64,000 nt of DNA from Aidingimonas lacisalsi (GCF_008079445.1 NZ_VRYH01000004.1:419591-483590); one strand, 5' to 3'; shown: positions 9,982-20,196, counted from the stretch's first letter. Notes: generated by a model not told the origin, from the sequence alone. Made by a program: numbers and translations.

Positions 9982-10407
9982 TCAGTTTCCGTGTGCCTGG
10001 GGCCCGACTTCACGCCAGGCAGAACCGATATCGTCGAGCAAACGGATAGCCTCATCGAGCCGTTGCTGATCGTTATGCAAGTTGGCTTGCAACAATATCC
10101 TCGCCACATAATCGTACAACGCATCGAGATTCTCGGCTATCTCGCCACCTTTTTCACCATCCAGAACGGCGCGCAGACCATTGTTGACGATGTCCAGCGC
10201 TTTGGAAATCGACTTGCCCTTTTCCTGGTAATTACCATTGTCCATATGCAACTTCGCTGCACGAATGGACGCCAAGGCGCCATCGAACAGCATGACGATC
10301 AACTGATGCGGGCTCGCTGACATGACCCCACTTTCGACACCAACGCGAGCATAAGCTCCCGCACCTCGCGCATAGGCTGCGCCACCCCGTGCAGCTGTCA
10401 CTGCCAT
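9982..10407 (-). CDS. fliS: Flagellin export chaperone FliS
   Basis: Cytoplasmic chaperone of 141 residues that binds the flagellin C-terminus. Family core visible: SASPHQLIVMLFDGALASI, GKSISKALDIVNNGLRAVL and EIAENLDALYDYVARILLQAN. Starts 97 bases after fliD and ends three bases before fliT. Its client flagellin (fliC) is not in this window. Confidence 0.93.
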   Translation of the reverse strand: MAVTAARGGAAYARGAGAYARVGVESGVMSASPHQLIVMLFDGALASIRAAKLHMDNGNYQEKGKSISKALDIVNNGLRAVLDGEKGGEIAENLDALYDYVARILLQANLHNDQQRLDEAIRLLDDIGSAWREVGPQAHGN

Positions 10408-10504
10408 TTCGTTTCTCCTGATCTGAATGATGGAAACGGAAACCGCCTTCCATTGCCAGATGTACTCATCGCGAACCGATGTACGAGTTTCGGACCTGAA
10501 ACCA

Positions 10505-11863
10505 TTACATCAGGCTACTCATGCCGCCACTACCACCACCGAGCTGTTGTGAGAGATAGGAACTCATGGAGTTCATCTCAGCCACCATGCTATCCATCTG
10601 AGAGAACTGCTCCTGATAGCGCGCCATGGTGTTATCGATATTGCGCTGAACGCTCTCATAGCGATCGTCAAGCCCGTCGGTACGCGTATTGAGCCCCTCA
10701 ACTGCGGTTTCCAGGCTGCCATCGGTGCCCGTCACCGCTTCCAACTGAGCATCCAGCATCCCCGCCAGACCGCCTTCGGCGTCACTGCCGGCAAAGAAAT
10801 CCACCAACGTGCCCTGATCCGTTGCCACGACGTCATCGAGGGTTTCCTCATCAATGCTGAGCCGCCCGTCGACCTCCAGACTGATGCCGACATCGGAAAG
10901 CAGCGTCAGTTGCCCGTCGTCACCTTCGACACCCTCGCCCAACGCACTACGCAGTTGGCTCTGTATGCCACGCAGGGTGGAATCGCCCATCAATTCCGCG
11001 GCCTCACCGGACTCCGAATCGAAGGCCGTCAAGTCGGCCATGGTGTCCTGCAACGCATTATAGTCGTCGACGAAACTGGTCACCGCATCCTTGATTGCAC
11101 CGGTGTCCTGTTCGACCGTGACACGGGAATCACCGGTCTCGTTGAGGTCCAGTGTCACACCTTGCAGCGCACCTTCCACGGTATTCGACTGACTCTCGAT
11201 CGCCACGCCATTGACCGACAACTGCGCATTCTGGGCTGTTTGCTCGGTCGCAGCATCTGTTGCCAAACCGCTGGCCCCCAGATCACCGGTAAACGTCACC
11301 GAGTCGATGGCCGCCTCCGTACCTGACTCGACGGACGACAGGGCCAGGCGATAGCCGGTACCATCATTGATTACCGAAGCACTGACACCGCTTTCCGAGT
11401 CATTGATCGCATCGCGAATCGATTCGAGCGAACTGTCTTCCTGGGTAATATCCACGCTCGTCGTAGTGCCATCGGCGAGAGTGATGTCGACCGTTCCCGC
11501 GCCCTGTTCCGCCGCAGTATCGTCGACTCTTGTCGTTGCTATGCTGCTGGCTTGCGCCAACTGAGTGACCGAGACACCATACTCGCCCGGCACCGCATCG
11601 GAATCAGCCGCAACGTCGATTGCCGATCCTGTGGCCTCACTGGTAACGCTTTGAAACGTCTCGGGCTCATTGAGCGTCGACAATGACGATTGGAACTTCG
11701 AAAGTGCACTATCCAGCTCGCCATAGGCTGAAATCTTGGCGTCGTAACTTGCCTGCTGATTCTCGATCGGTTGGAGCTTTTCCTCTTCGGCCGAACGCAA
11801 TTGATCCAGCAAGCCGTTAAGGTCCAACCCTGACCCGACACCGAGCGATTGTATCGTCGCCAT
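10505..11863 (-). CDS. fliD: Flagellar filament cap protein FliD
   Basis: Filament cap (hook-associated protein 2) of 452 residues, close to E. coli FliD (468). The N-terminal D0 domain is SLGVGSGLDLNGLLDQL; the C-terminal helix includes YLSQQLGGGSGG just before the end. The middle contains the FliD_N and FliD_C domains with very acidic composition (many Asp/Glu), consistent with an exported protein in a halophile. A strong sigma-28 match lies about 90 bases upstream. There is no flagellin gene immediately before it; a polyamine ABC operon occupies that place. Confidence 0.93.
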   Translation of the reverse strand: MATIQSLGVGSGLDLNGLLDQLRSAEEEKLQPIENQQASYDAKISAYGELDSALSKFQSSLSTLNEPETFQSVTSEATGSAIDVAADSDAVPGEYGVSVTQLAQASSIATTRVDDTAAEQGAGTVDITLADGTTTSVDITQEDSSLESIRDAINDSESGVSASVINDGTGYRLALSSVESGTEAAIDSVTFTGDLGASGLATDAATEQTAQNAQLSVNGVAIESQSNTVEGALQGVTLDLNETGDSRVTVEQDTGAIKDAVTSFVDDYNALQDTMADLTAFDSESGEAAELMGDSTLRGIQSQLRSALGEGVEGDDGQLTLLSDVGISLEVDGRLSIDEETLDDVVATDQGTLVDFFAGSDAEGGLAGMLDAQLEAVTGTDGSLETAVEGLNTRTDGLDDRYESVQRNIDNTMARYQEQFSQMDSMVAEMNSMSSYLSQQLGGGSGGMSSLM

Positions 11864-11951
11864 ATCCGTCCCCTTTGACGCTGTGTCCTTTTTACCAGCA
11901 CGACGCCGAAGTGACGTCTCGAATAGGCTGGTATTCCACGGTTATTTCTTC

Positions 11952-11978
11952 TTATCGACAGAAAAGCGCCAGACTTTA
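11952..11978 (-). promoter_or_regulatory. Sigma-28 (FliA) promoter upstream of fliD
   Basis: Minus strand: TAAAGTCT, exactly 11 bases, GTCGATAA. Against TAAAGTTT-N11-GCCGATAA this matches 7 of 8 in each half with exact spacing. It sits about 90 bases upstream of fliD and should drive fliD-fliS-fliT-fliK-flhX. Confidence 0.75.
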
Positions 11979-12010
11979 GACCGCCGACCGTTTTTTTGGC
12001 AGCGACGGAA

Positions 12011-12033
12011 ATGCCCGGCACGCGACCGGGCAT
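12011..12033 (-). terminator. Hairpin after the pot operon
   Basis: Perfect eight-base arms ATGCCCGG and CCGGGCAT around a seven-base loop, 28 bases after the potC stop. No U-run follows on the minus strand, so termination may be inefficient. It separates the ABC operon from fliD. Confidence 0.5.
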
Positions 12034-12060
12034 CCAGTAACCTCCGCAGGCACGGGTCTC

Positions 12061-12912
12061 CTACCCCGGCGACAGACCTCGCAGCCGCTCGCTGCGCCGA
12101 CGCAACAACTCCAACGTCGTCAGCAGCAGAATCGACAACAACACCAGTAGCGTCGCTACCGCCAGGATGGTCGGACTGATCTCCTCGCGGATCCCCGACC
12201 ACATCTGGAGCGGCATGGTTCGCTGCCCCGGCCCCGCCACGAACAGAACCACGACGACTTCATCGAACGAGGTAATGAACGCAAACAAGGCTCCCGACAC
12301 CACACCCGGAGTGACCAACGGCAAGACCACCTTGAAAAACGTTCTGGAGGGGCTGGCCCCTAGGCTGTGTGCTGCCTTGATCAAGGTGGTATCGAAGCTC
12401 GACAACGTCGCCGTTACCGTAATCACGACGAACGGAATGCCCAGCACGGTATGCGCCAGGATCACCCCAAGATACGTCTGAGCCAGGTGTACCTTGGAAA
12501 AGAAGAAGAACATGGCCGCTGCCGAAATGATCAATGGCACGATCATCGGCGAAATCAACAATGCCATCACGACGCTACGGGCCGGCATGTGACGGCTCGT
12601 CAGCCCTAGTGCTGCCGTCGTTCCCAGGACAGTAGCCAGCAGAGTCGAACAGATACCGACGATGAAGCTGTTCTTGATCGAGTTCAGCCATCTCGACGAG
12701 GTAAAGAAGTCCTCGTACCAGCGCAGGGAATAACCGGCAGGATCGAAACTCAACATCTCCCTGGTAAAGGTGAAATAGGGCTCGGCATTGAACGATAATG
12801 GAATGATGACCAGCAACGGACCGATGAGGAACAGGAAAATGAGTGTGCATAGTCCCCGAAACGCATAGTGCCAAAGTCGTTCGCCTCGGGTTGCATAGGA
12901 AGGAATCGCCAT
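12061..12912 (-). CDS. potC: ABC transporter permease, PotC/PotI type
   Basis: Inner-membrane permease of 283 residues for a spermidine/putrescine-type importer. Six hydrophobic segments, starting with FRGLCTLIFLFLIGPLLVII; the EAA loop that docks on the ATPase is at AAHSLGASPSRTFFKVVLPL. The ATG at 12912 is chosen because it falls four bases after the potB stop with a GGGGTGA ribosome site; a longer in-frame start would overlap potB by 29 bases. Last gene of potA-potD-potB-potC. Substrate could also be an opine or other cationic amine. Confidence 0.88.
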   Translation of the reverse strand: MAIPSYATRGERLWHYAFRGLCTLIFLFLIGPLLVIIPLSFNAEPYFTFTREMLSFDPAGYSLRWYEDFFTSSRWLNSIKNSFIVGICSTLLATVLGTTAALGLTSRHMPARSVVMALLISPMIVPLIISAAAMFFFFSKVHLAQTYLGVILAHTVLGIPFVVITVTATLSSFDTTLIKAAHSLGASPSRTFFKVVLPLVTPGVVSGALFAFITSFDEVVVVLFVAGPGQRTMPLQMWSGIREEISPTILAVATLLVLLSILLLTTLELLRRRSERLRGLSPG

Positions 12913-12916
12913 TTCA

Positions 12917-14179
12917 TCACCCCAATTTGACTTTATCGACGCCAATCAGGCGATTGAATACCAGGTAGAAGATGATCACCACGAACAACAGAATCGACGC
13001 AATCGCGGCTGCCAGGCCCCAATTGAGCGACGTCTGCATATGGTAAGCAATGTAATTGGTGATGAAGCGGCCGGATTGCCCTCCCACCAGTGCCGGCGTG
13101 ATGTAATAGCCGATCGAGAGAATGAATACCAGAATGCCGCCAGCGGCAATGCCGGGGATCGTCAGCGGGAAATAGACGCGCCGGAACGACAGGAACGGCT
13201 TGCCACCGAGCGAGCGGGCCGCATGCATGTAACTCGAGGGTATCGTCTTCATTACCGAATACAGCGGCAGGATCATGAACGGCAGCAGGATATGCGTCAT
13301 GGCGATGATGGTCCCGAGCTTGTTATGAATCATTTGCCAGCGCGCATCGTCGGCAATGACCCCTAGCGCAACCATCATGTCATTCAGTACTCCCTGAGAC
13401 TGCAGGATGGCAATCCAGGTAGTGGTGCGTACCAGTAGCGATGTCCAGAATGGCAGCAGCACCAGAATCATCAGCAAGTTCGACTTGCGCAGAGGCAAAT
13501 TCGCCAACAGATAGGCGATCGGAAAGCCCAGGACCAATGTCAGCAACGTGATGACGCCACTCATCCAGAAGGTACGCCAGAAAAGTGCTTGGTAAATTTT
13601 CTGATTATCGGCAACATCGACGATCGCTCCTTCCGGAGAGAGTTTCATGTCGACCGCTGCGAGATAATACGACATCGTGTACGGGCTGGATTCGCGCTTG
13701 ATGAGCCGCCAGGTTTCCAGCTGCCCCCAGGCCTCATGGGCCTCCAGCAGGCCCTCCTTGTAAGGGGGCTCCATGGTGCGGCTGGCCATGCCACTGCGCA
13801 TGATGGCCGAGCGCATACCCGACTGTTCATAATTCAAACGGCTCGACAGACGCCCTATCGCACGATTTTCATGCCCCTCGGCCAGATCAGTGGCCAACGC
13901 GGCGTAGGTCGATTCATCGGGCAACTCACCGGATTGTGAGTCCCAGTCTTCCAGGGCCGCCACCGTACGTGACAAATGAGTTGGAACCTCTGGATTCGCG
14001 ACGCTTCGCGACAACATGTCGAAAATCGGCATGACGAACGCGATCCCCAAGAACAACAACAAGGGCGCAACCAACAGCAACGCCTTGAATCGTGAGCGGC
14101 GCACCGCTCGACGCAGACTGACTTTCAACGGCACGCCATCGGCCGTCGTCAATACACCGGACGAGGTGGATTCAGACAC
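12917..14179 (-). CDS. potB: ABC transporter permease, PotB/PotH type with long periplasmic insert
   Basis: Partner permease of 420 residues. The GTG at 14179 is chosen for the perfect GGAGG seven bases upstream. A first membrane segment (LLLVAPLLLFLGIAFVMPIF) is followed by an unusually long hydrophilic stretch of about 140 residues before the canonical five-helix permease core; the EAA loop is at AARSLGGKPFLSFRRVYFPL. Standard PotB proteins are about 285 residues, so the extra length lies wholly between helices 1 and 2 and should face the periplasm. Long variants of this kind exist in a subgroup of PotB-like permeases. Confidence 0.87.
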   Translation of the reverse strand: MSESTSSGVLTTADGVPLKVSLRRAVRRSRFKALLLVAPLLLFLGIAFVMPIFDMLSRSVANPEVPTHLSRTVAALEDWDSQSGELPDESTYAALATDLAEGHENRAIGRLSSRLNYEQSGMRSAIMRSGMASRTMEPPYKEGLLEAHEAWGQLETWRLIKRESSPYTMSYYLAAVDMKLSPEGAIVDVADNQKIYQALFWRTFWMSGVITLLTLVLGFPIAYLLANLPLRKSNLLMILVLLPFWTSLLVRTTTWIAILQSQGVLNDMMVALGVIADDARWQMIHNKLGTIIAMTHILLPFMILPLYSVMKTIPSSYMHAARSLGGKPFLSFRRVYFPLTIPGIAAGGILVFILSIGYYITPALVGGQSGRFITNYIAYHMQTSLNWGLAAAIASILLFVVIIFYLVFNRLIGVDKVKLG

Positions 14180-14256
14180 GCAGAACCTCCGTGACGGGAA
14201 CGGACAAACGGCATGAGGTGCCCCGAACAGCGCACCCCACACCGATCCTCAAACGA

Positions 14257-15357
14257 TTATTGTGCCAACCAGGCGTTGAAGCGCCGCGTCAGTTCATCGT
14301 TATTGTCCGCCCAGAACGGATCGTTCTTGGGGATGGCCGTTTCGAAGTTGGCCGGATAGGTCGGCATGTGCGTTTCCATCTCGATACCGGTTTCCGCATG
14401 CGTGGAGACCAGTGCGTTGGAGGACTCGCGTGCCGGCCCATAGGAGATATACTTCGCCTGGTCGGCGAGGCGTTGCGTATCGGTTGCCCAATACAGGAAA
14501 TCCTCGACCTTGTCGAGTTTGCCTGCAGGCACCACCCAGCCGTCGAGTTCGAATACCTGGGCGTCCCAGATGATTTCGAACGGCTGATCCTCGCTCACCA
14601 TGGCATTGAAGATGCGACCGTTGTATGCCGAACCGAAGGCCACTTCCTGATCGGCGAGCAACTGGGGTGGCTGCGACCCTTCCTCCCACCAGATCACTTC
14701 ATCCTTGATCGTATCCAGCTTGTCGAACGCTCGCTGAACGCCTTCTTCGGTCTCGAGTACATCGTAGACATCCTCCGGCGCCACGCCATCGGCAACCAAC
14801 GCCCACTCGAGATTATTGATCGGCTTGCGAATCAGGGCCCGCTTGCCGGGATAATTCTCCAGATCGAACACATCCTCGATGGAATCGGGCTGGTCATCCT
14901 CGGGGAACATTTCCGTGTTGAACGCCACGATGTTGGAGTAGACGATCTGGGGTATGAAACACTCGGACAATGACCCTTCGACGAAATCCTCACTCGGCGG
15001 GGTACCATCGGGGGCATCGGCAAGCATGGCATCATGATCGATCGGCTCCAGCAGCCCCTCGGCACAAGCGATCATGGCATCGGCCGGCAGCATGTCGACC
15101 AGATCCCAGGTCACGTTACCGGCCTCGAACTGGGACCGAAGACCGGCCAAGGCGTTACCACTACGATCGATGTTGATGATCTCGTCTCCGGTCTTCTCCA
15201 TCCATGGATCATGATAGGCCTTTTGCTGACTCATGCTATACGCCCCACCCCAGGAGACGACATTCAGCTCTTCAGCCTGCACGATCGCCGCCATACCCAG
15301 CACGGAGACACCGGAGCAGGCCAGAATCGCATGGTGTAGCATCGATTTCTTGAACAT
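14257..15357 (-). CDS. potD: Periplasmic polyamine-type binding protein (PotD/PotF family)
   Basis: Binding protein of 366 residues from ATG 15357, with a signal peptide (LLHHAILACSGVSVLGMAAIVQA, cut before EELN) and the family start ELNVVSWGGAYS. Later recognisable segments include WDLVDMLPADAM and EVAFGSAYNGRI. The family binds spermidine, putrescine or related cations and delivers them to the PotBC permease. An upstream in-frame start exists but would place 57 charged residues before the signal peptide. Lies 52 bases after potA. Confidence 0.88.
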   Translation of the reverse strand: MFKKSMLHHAILACSGVSVLGMAAIVQAEELNVVSWGGAYSMSQQKAYHDPWMEKTGDEIINIDRSGNALAGLRSQFEAGNVTWDLVDMLPADAMIACAEGLLEPIDHDAMLADAPDGTPPSEDFVEGSLSECFIPQIVYSNIVAFNTEMFPEDDQPDSIEDVFDLENYPGKRALIRKPINNLEWALVADGVAPEDVYDVLETEEGVQRAFDKLDTIKDEVIWWEEGSQPPQLLADQEVAFGSAYNGRIFNAMVSEDQPFEIIWDAQVFELDGWVVPAGKLDKVEDFLYWATDTQRLADQAKYISYGPARESSNALVSTHAETGIEMETHMPTYPANFETAIPKNDPFWADNNDELTRRFNAWLAQ

Positions 15358-15409
15358 GTCAGTTTCCCTTTCCATTGTTGTTGTCGATCTAGTCGGCTTC
15401 TTCTCGTTG

Positions 15410-16579
15410 TCACGCATCCAGGGCGTGACAGTCACCACTCGCCCAACCCACCTCGATCTCTTGACCGGGCCGCAAGGCGTAATGTCCTTCCGCATTCGGC
15501 GTCTTGATGATGAACTCTTCGTTACCACAAACCGCGATACGCGTGCGCAAGTGATCGCCGAGATAGATCACTTCCTGCACCTTGGCGGAAAATCGGTTAT
15601 CCAGCGCATCGCCACGTGGATCGCTGGCACCGTGCAATACGGTGACCCGTTCCGGACGCAACGACAGAGTCGTACGTGAACCGATGCCCCCGACCGCAAC
15701 CGGCTTGGCCAAGACGGTGTCTCCACCGTCGAGCCGTACCTTGCACTGCTCTCCCAGGCGCTCGATGACGTCACCGACCAAGCGATTGTTTTCGCCGATG
15801 AAATAGGCCACGAACGCGTTGGCCGGCGACTCATAAAGTGTCTGAGGATCTGCCAGCTGCTGAACCACACCATCGTTGAACACGGCGATGCGATCGGACA
15901 TGGTCAATGCTTCACTCTGGTCGTGGGTGACATAGATCATGGTCACCCCGAGGCTGGCATGAATGCGCTTGATTTCGTACTGCATCTCTTCACGCAGATT
16001 CTTGTCCAGGGCGCCTAGCGGCTCATCCATCAATACCAGCTCCGGCTCAAAGACCAGAGCGCGCGCCAGCGCCACACGCTGCTGCTGGCCACCCGAAAGT
16101 TGGGCGGGCCGGCGGTCACCAAAGTCTTCGAGACGAACCATGGAGAGAGCCCGTTCGACATTGTCCTTGATCTGCTCTTTCGTGAAGTGCCGGACTTCCA
16201 GGGGAAACGCGAGGTTCTCCGCCACGGTCATGTGAGGAAAGAGGGCATAGTTCTGGAAAACCATGCCGATGCCTCGCTTATGGGGAGGCAAGTCATTGAT
16301 CGGTTGCCCCTTGAGCAGGATCTTACCGTGCGTCGGCGTTTCAAACCCGGCCATCATCATCAAGCACGTGGTTTTACCTGACCCGGAAGGACCCAACAGG
16401 GTGATGAACTCTCCCTTGTTGATATCGAGATTGAAAGCCTTGACCACTAACTCGACGCCATCGTAACTCTTCTGGACATTGACGAACCGAGCAAAGCAAT
16501 CGTCTTGTTCATTGGTGGGGCGTTCAACGTCGGCAAGTTCAGGGTCGACCTCGCCGATAGGAGCACTATTATCCGTCAT
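15410..16579 (-). CDS. potA: ABC transporter ATPase, PotA/PotG type
   Basis: ATPase of 389 residues energising the polyamine-type importer. Walker A LGPSGSGKTT, Q loop GMVFQNYALFPHMTV, signature LSGGQQQR, Walker B LVLMDEPLGALD and the switch His in VTHDQSEAL are all intact. The C-terminal TOBE domain carries the regulatory/stability region (SLRPERVTVL). It is the first gene of a potA-D-B-C unit; about 230 bases separate it from a divergent hypothetical gene. Confidence 0.92.
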   Translation of the reverse strand: MTDNSAPIGEVDPELADVERPTNEQDDCFARFVNVQKSYDGVELVVKAFNLDINKGEFITLLGPSGSGKTTCLMMMAGFETPTHGKILLKGQPINDLPPHKRGIGMVFQNYALFPHMTVAENLAFPLEVRHFTKEQIKDNVERALSMVRLEDFGDRRPAQLSGGQQQRVALARALVFEPELVLMDEPLGALDKNLREEMQYEIKRIHASLGVTMIYVTHDQSEALTMSDRIAVFNDGVVQQLADPQTLYESPANAFVAYFIGENNRLVGDVIERLGEQCKVRLDGGDTVLAKPVAVGGIGSRTTLSLRPERVTVLHGASDPRGDALDNRFSAKVQEVIYLGDHLRTRIAVCGNEEFIIKTPNAEGHYALRPGQEIEVGWASGDCHALDA

Positions 16580-16813
16580 TCAGTCATCCTGAGTGTGGTC
16601 GTTATCATTGTGTTACACACTTGTTTGACTAAGACCATAGTGCGTCCATAGCCATCATCACAACCCAGGTTCAGGACATTTATCGTTGAAGCCGGTAGCT
16701 GTATTGCATCGCAATATTGGCTATGGGAGGCAAGTCCGAAATCGCCGCCGGCTCTGGCCAAATCCCGCGCTTTATGCGAATGTAACCAGCCAATCGGTGG
16801 ATACGGAGATCGC

Positions 16814-17317
16814 ATGGATTCAGACTCTCGCATCAAGGAATACCGCCGCTGGCTCATTTACCAGCGTCAGGAACAACTCGGCCGTGAACATCGCGGCGCC
16901 AGTGAGAAGCTGATCAATGCAGGCGTTACCGCGCAAGGCGTCACCGATGCCTACCGCAGCATGGCGGACAAAGGTGCCAATGAAGGCGCCTGCTATCGCA
17001 CGCTGTTTCTGCGTGAATACCCGGAGAACGAGCTACTGGCCTGCGAAGGCTGGCTGTTCGTACGCCGTGTCCTGTCGGAAGGAGGCTCGACCCGCGTCCG
17101 CGCCACCCTGCTGGAAACGTTTTCGCTGGATAATGGCCTCATCAACCCGGGTGAGCACCCCGCCGAGAAGGTCACGCTGGAAATATTCGATCAGGTTCAG
17201 GTCGGCAGTAGCCTATCCACCAGTAGCCGCGTAGACCGCATCGATACCGGCGGCGACACGCGCTTCATCACGTTCCTTGACGCCGTTCGCGGCGATCTTC
17301 AGCCCTACATGAAGTAA
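16814..17317 (+). CDS. Hypothetical protein, 167 residues
   Basis: I do not recognise this protein. It has GGAG seven bases before the ATG and codon use like its neighbours, so it is very likely a real gene. It is soluble and mixed-charge, with no signal peptide or membrane helix; the N-terminus is basic (SRIKEYRRWLIYQRQEQLGREH), the remainder looks alpha/beta. It ends nine bases before an MFS carrier gene on the same strand and may be cotranscribed with it. It is divergent from potA. Confidence 0.75.
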   Translation: MDSDSRIKEYRRWLIYQRQEQLGREHRGASEKLINAGVTAQGVTDAYRSMADKGANEGACYRTLFLREYPENELLACEGWLFVRRVLSEGGSTRVRATLLETFSLDNGLINPGEHPAEKVTLEIFDQVQVGSSLSTSSRVDRIDTGGDTRFITFLDAVRGDLQPYMK

Positions 17318-17326
17318 AAGGCCACC

Positions 17327-18508
17327 ATGCCCGGTTTCGTCCTGCTGATGGTATTGGTCGGGCTCAATCTGCGCCCGGCCCTATCTTCCCTCTCCCCCGT
17401 ACTCAACCGCATCCAGGACGACACTGCCCTGACGGCGTTGGGGGCTGGGGCCTTGACCACGCTGCCGGTACTCTGCCTGGGGTTTTTTGCGCCTACCGCT
17501 CCCTGGCTGGCCAAACGTCTGGGCCCGGAAAGGACCTTATCGTTCGCACTGGCGATATTGGCCATTGCTCTCTTCATGCGTGGTGGCGACAGCCTCATTT
17601 TCCTATATAGCGGCACCGTACTTGCCGGGGCGTCGATCGGCGTCTGCGGTACCCTGTTACCGGCACTGGTCAAGCGTGAGCTGCCCAAAGGGGCCGATGT
17701 CATGACCGGTGTATACACCATGGCACTGTGCCTGGGTGGGGCCCTGGGGGCCGGGTTAAGCATACCGTTATCGGATTGGTTGGGAAGTTGGCAACGCAGT
17801 CTTGCAAGCTGGTCCCTGATCGCCCTGCTTGCCCTGATTGCCTGGTGGCGCATGATGCCTCAGCAGCGCCCTGAAGCACCAGCCACCACGAACGAGGCTC
17901 CCCGATTGTCGTTATGGCGACACCCCCTTGCCTGGCAGGTTACAGGCCTCATGGGTGCTCAATCATCACTGGCCTATATCGTTTTCGGTTGGCTGCCGGT
18001 GCTGATGCAGCGACGCGGCCTGGGTGAAGCAGAAGCCGGCTCACTGCTGGCCATTTCCGTCATGGTGCAACTCATCGCCGCCCTGGGGACTCCCTGGCTG
18101 GCCAGACTGGGGCGAGATCAGCGACCGGCGATACTCCTGGCAATCGCCGCCAGTCTAACGGGCCTGCTTCTCCTGCTGTTGGGTCCACTGGAGTGGCGCT
18201 GGTGGGGAATCATCGCACTGGGGTTGGGCCAGGGCGGCAGCTTCAGCATGGCGTTGACGCTCATCGCCCTACGAAGCGGCACCTCACGTATCGCCGGCAA
18301 ACTCTCGAGCATGGCGCAAGGCATCGGATACTGCCTGGCCGCCATGGGCCCCCTGGCCATTGGTATCATGCTCGATATCGGCGCCGGGTTGAACACGATC
18401 AGTGCCATTCTGGTCGCCATTGCCTTTCTGGCTATCGGTTGTGCCCTGTTCGCAGGACGCAATCGACGACTGGAAGTCGATGGCAATGGTCTACTCACGA
18501 TGAAATAA
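17327..18508 (+). CDS. MFS transporter, CynX/NimT (cyanate-type) family
   Basis: Membrane carrier of 393 residues with about 12 hydrophobic segments. The N-terminus [18 protein letters not shown] is the signature of the CynX/NimT/YeaN group (family start: NLRPALTSVGPLL), whose members move cyanate, 2-nitroimidazole or unknown small anions. AAAAGG lies upstream of the ATG. The last 14 bases overlap the 3-prime end of pyrC, which is convergent. Substrate is not predictable; no cyanase gene is nearby. Confidence 0.85.
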   Translation: MPGFVLLMVLVGLNLRPALSSLSPVLNRIQDDTALTALGAGALTTLPVLCLGFFAPTAPWLAKRLGPERTLSFALAILAIALFMRGGDSLIFLYSGTVLAGASIGVCGTLLPALVKRELPKGADVMTGVYTMALCLGGALGAGLSIPLSDWLGSWQRSLASWSLIALLALIAWWRMMPQQRPEAPATTNEAPRLSLWRHPLAWQVTGLMGAQSSLAYIVFGWLPVLMQRRGLGEAEAGSLLAISVMVQLIAALGTPWLARLGRDQRPAILLAIAASLTGLLLLLLGPLEWRWWGIIALGLGQGGSFSMALTLIALRSGTSRIAGKLSSMAQGIGYCLAAMGPLAIGIMLDIGAGLNTISAILVAIAFLAIGCALFAGRNRRLEVDGNGLLTMK

Positions 18509-19559
18509 TGTCGTCTTCCGCTGACATCAAACGCCATGGCAGGCGTTCACCCGCCAACATGGGGATGATCGCCTGGTCGCCATCGCCGTACGGAAACGAC
18601 GGTGGCATCATCCATTCGCTTTTCGCCAGCGTAATGCGATCCGCATTGCGAGGCAGGCCATAAAAGTCAGGGCCGAAATGACTGGCAAAGCCCTCCAGCC
18701 GATCCAGCGCCCCTGCCTCTTCGAACGCCATGGCATAAAGCTCGATCGCGGCCGGTGCCGTGAATGCCCCGGCGCAACCGCATGCCGACTCCTTGTCCCC
18801 CTGTGCGTGTGGTGCACTATCCGTGCCCAGGAAGAACTTGGGATTACCGGAGGTCGCCGCCTCCAGCAAGGCATCGCGGTGTGACGCCCGTTTGAGGATT
18901 GGCAGGCAATAGTAGTGAGGGCGAATACCTCCCACCAGCATATGATTGCGATGAAACAAGAGGTGATGGGCCGTGATGGTGGCCGCAACCGTATCCGGAG
19001 CCTGAGTCACGAACTCCACGGCATCACGCGTGGTAATATGCTCGAAGACGACCTTGAGCGATGGATGACGTTCAAGCAACGGTGACATCACCTCATCGAT
19101 GAAGATCGCCTCACGATCGAAGATGTCGATCGACGAGCGCGTCACCTCTCCATGCACCAAAAGCGGCATGCCGAGCCTGGCCAACGCCTGAATCGCCGCA
19201 TCGCAACGGCCGATGTCGGTCACCCCGGATGCCGAATTCGTCGTCGCACCGGCTGGATACAGTTTCACCGCCTGAATCACACCACTCGCTTTTGCAGCCT
19301 CTATCTCCTCGACCGTGGTGTCATCGGTCAGATACAGCGTCATCAACGGCTCGAAACCACTGTCTTCCGGTAGCGCCGCCAGGATACGCTCACGATAGGC
19401 CAGCGCCTGTGCCGTCGTCGTTACCGGCGGTTTCAGATTGGGCATGATAATGGCACGGCCGAACTGACGCGCGGAATACGCCAGCACCGCACGCATCGGT
19501 GCCTCGTCACGCACATGGAGGTGCCAGTCATCAGGCCGGGTCAGAGTGAGTCGATTCAT
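18495..19559 (-). CDS. pyrC: Dihydroorotase, class II
   Basis: Zinc enzyme of 354 residues (E. coli 348) catalysing the reversible cyclisation of carbamoyl-aspartate to dihydroorotate in pyrimidine synthesis. Metal ligands are seen as HLH in [12 protein letters not shown], the carboxylated Lys in [15 protein letters not shown], later His residues ([14 protein letters not shown]) and the catalytic Asp in [15 protein letters not shown]. The start [18 protein letters not shown] is the family N-terminus. It stands alone on its strand and overlaps the convergent MFS gene at the 3-prime end. Confidence 0.96.
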   Translation of the reverse strand: MNRLTLTRPDDWHLHVRDEAPMRAVLAYSARQFGRAIIMPNLKPPVTTTAQALAYRERILAALPEDSGFEPLMTLYLTDDTTVEEIEAAKASGVIQAVKLYPAGATTNSASGVTDIGRCDAAIQALARLGMPLLVHGEVTRSSIDIFDREAIFIDEVMSPLLERHPSLKVVFEHITTRDAVEFVTQAPDTVAATITAHHLLFHRNHMLVGGIRPHYYCLPILKRASHRDALLEAATSGNPKFFLGTDSAPHAQGDKESACGCAGAFTAPAAIELYAMAFEEAGALDRLEGFASHFGPDFYGLPRNADRITLAKSEWMMPPSFPYGDGDQAIIPMLAGERLPWRLMSAEDDIISS

Positions 19560-19633
19560 AACAGCGATGGTGCCCTCATTGCAGCAATATCATCGGCGGC
19601 ACTATACCTGAAACATCCAGCGATTACCCATCG

Positions 19634-20182
19634 ATGGCAATCGAGAAACTCAACGGGGTCATGACGCCACGCAGGCAACTGGCGTATTATCCCATCCTTG
19701 ACGTCCACCGCCATCCCTATGGGCCCGCTGCCTCGAGAGTCAATGCCGAGATGCTTCAAATTCGTAACAAGGCCGACCTCATCGCCATGCTGGAAGGCTT
19801 GATGTGGCTAGCCATCAGCTGGTCGATCAGTGTCACCCTATGGCAAGGCACCATCAAACCGACGCTGCTCGCCCTCAGCCTTGCCGGCACCCTGATCATC
19901 GTATCCTGGGGACATCGTCCGATGCGGCTCGCACTTCGCCGCTACCGTATACGCCGCCGACGTACCGAAATGTGGATGCACCTCGCTGCCCTCCCGATCC
20001 TGCTCTCCCTCTTTCTCGCCGTTATCATCGAGGGAATACTCAGCCCGCTCGGCGGGCAGGGCAAAATGCTGTTGTTCAATATCGTCGCAACGGCCGGCTG
20101 GTTGGTCTTCGTGATTACGCTCTTGCTCAAGAATGTGACATCACGCGTGGTCGGCAGCCGCAAGCAACGTTCGTCCGGGTGA
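19634..20182 (+). CDS. Hypothetical small membrane protein
   Basis: Unrecognised protein, 182 residues from the first ATG, with about four hydrophobic segments (LEGLMWLAISWSISVTLW; LALSLAGTLIIVSWG; LAALPILLSLFLAVIIEGIL; IVATAGWLVFVITLLL) and an Arg-rich cytoplasmic loop (RLALRRYRIRRRR). The first 39 residues look unlike a membrane protein N-terminus and no ribosome site precedes the first ATG; the ATG at 19751 (MLQIRNKADL) is a plausible true start. It is divergent from pyrC and convergent with the second stator operon. Confidence 0.55.
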   Translation: MAIEKLNGVMTPRRQLAYYPILDVHRHPYGPAASRVNAEMLQIRNKADLIAMLEGLMWLAISWSISVTLWQGTIKPTLLALSLAGTLIIVSWGHRPMRLALRRYRIRRRRTEMWMHLAALPILLSLFLAVIIEGILSPLGGQGKMLLFNIVATAGWLVFVITLLLKNVTSRVVGSRKQRSSG

Positions 20183-20196
20183 CCACCGCCAGTGGT

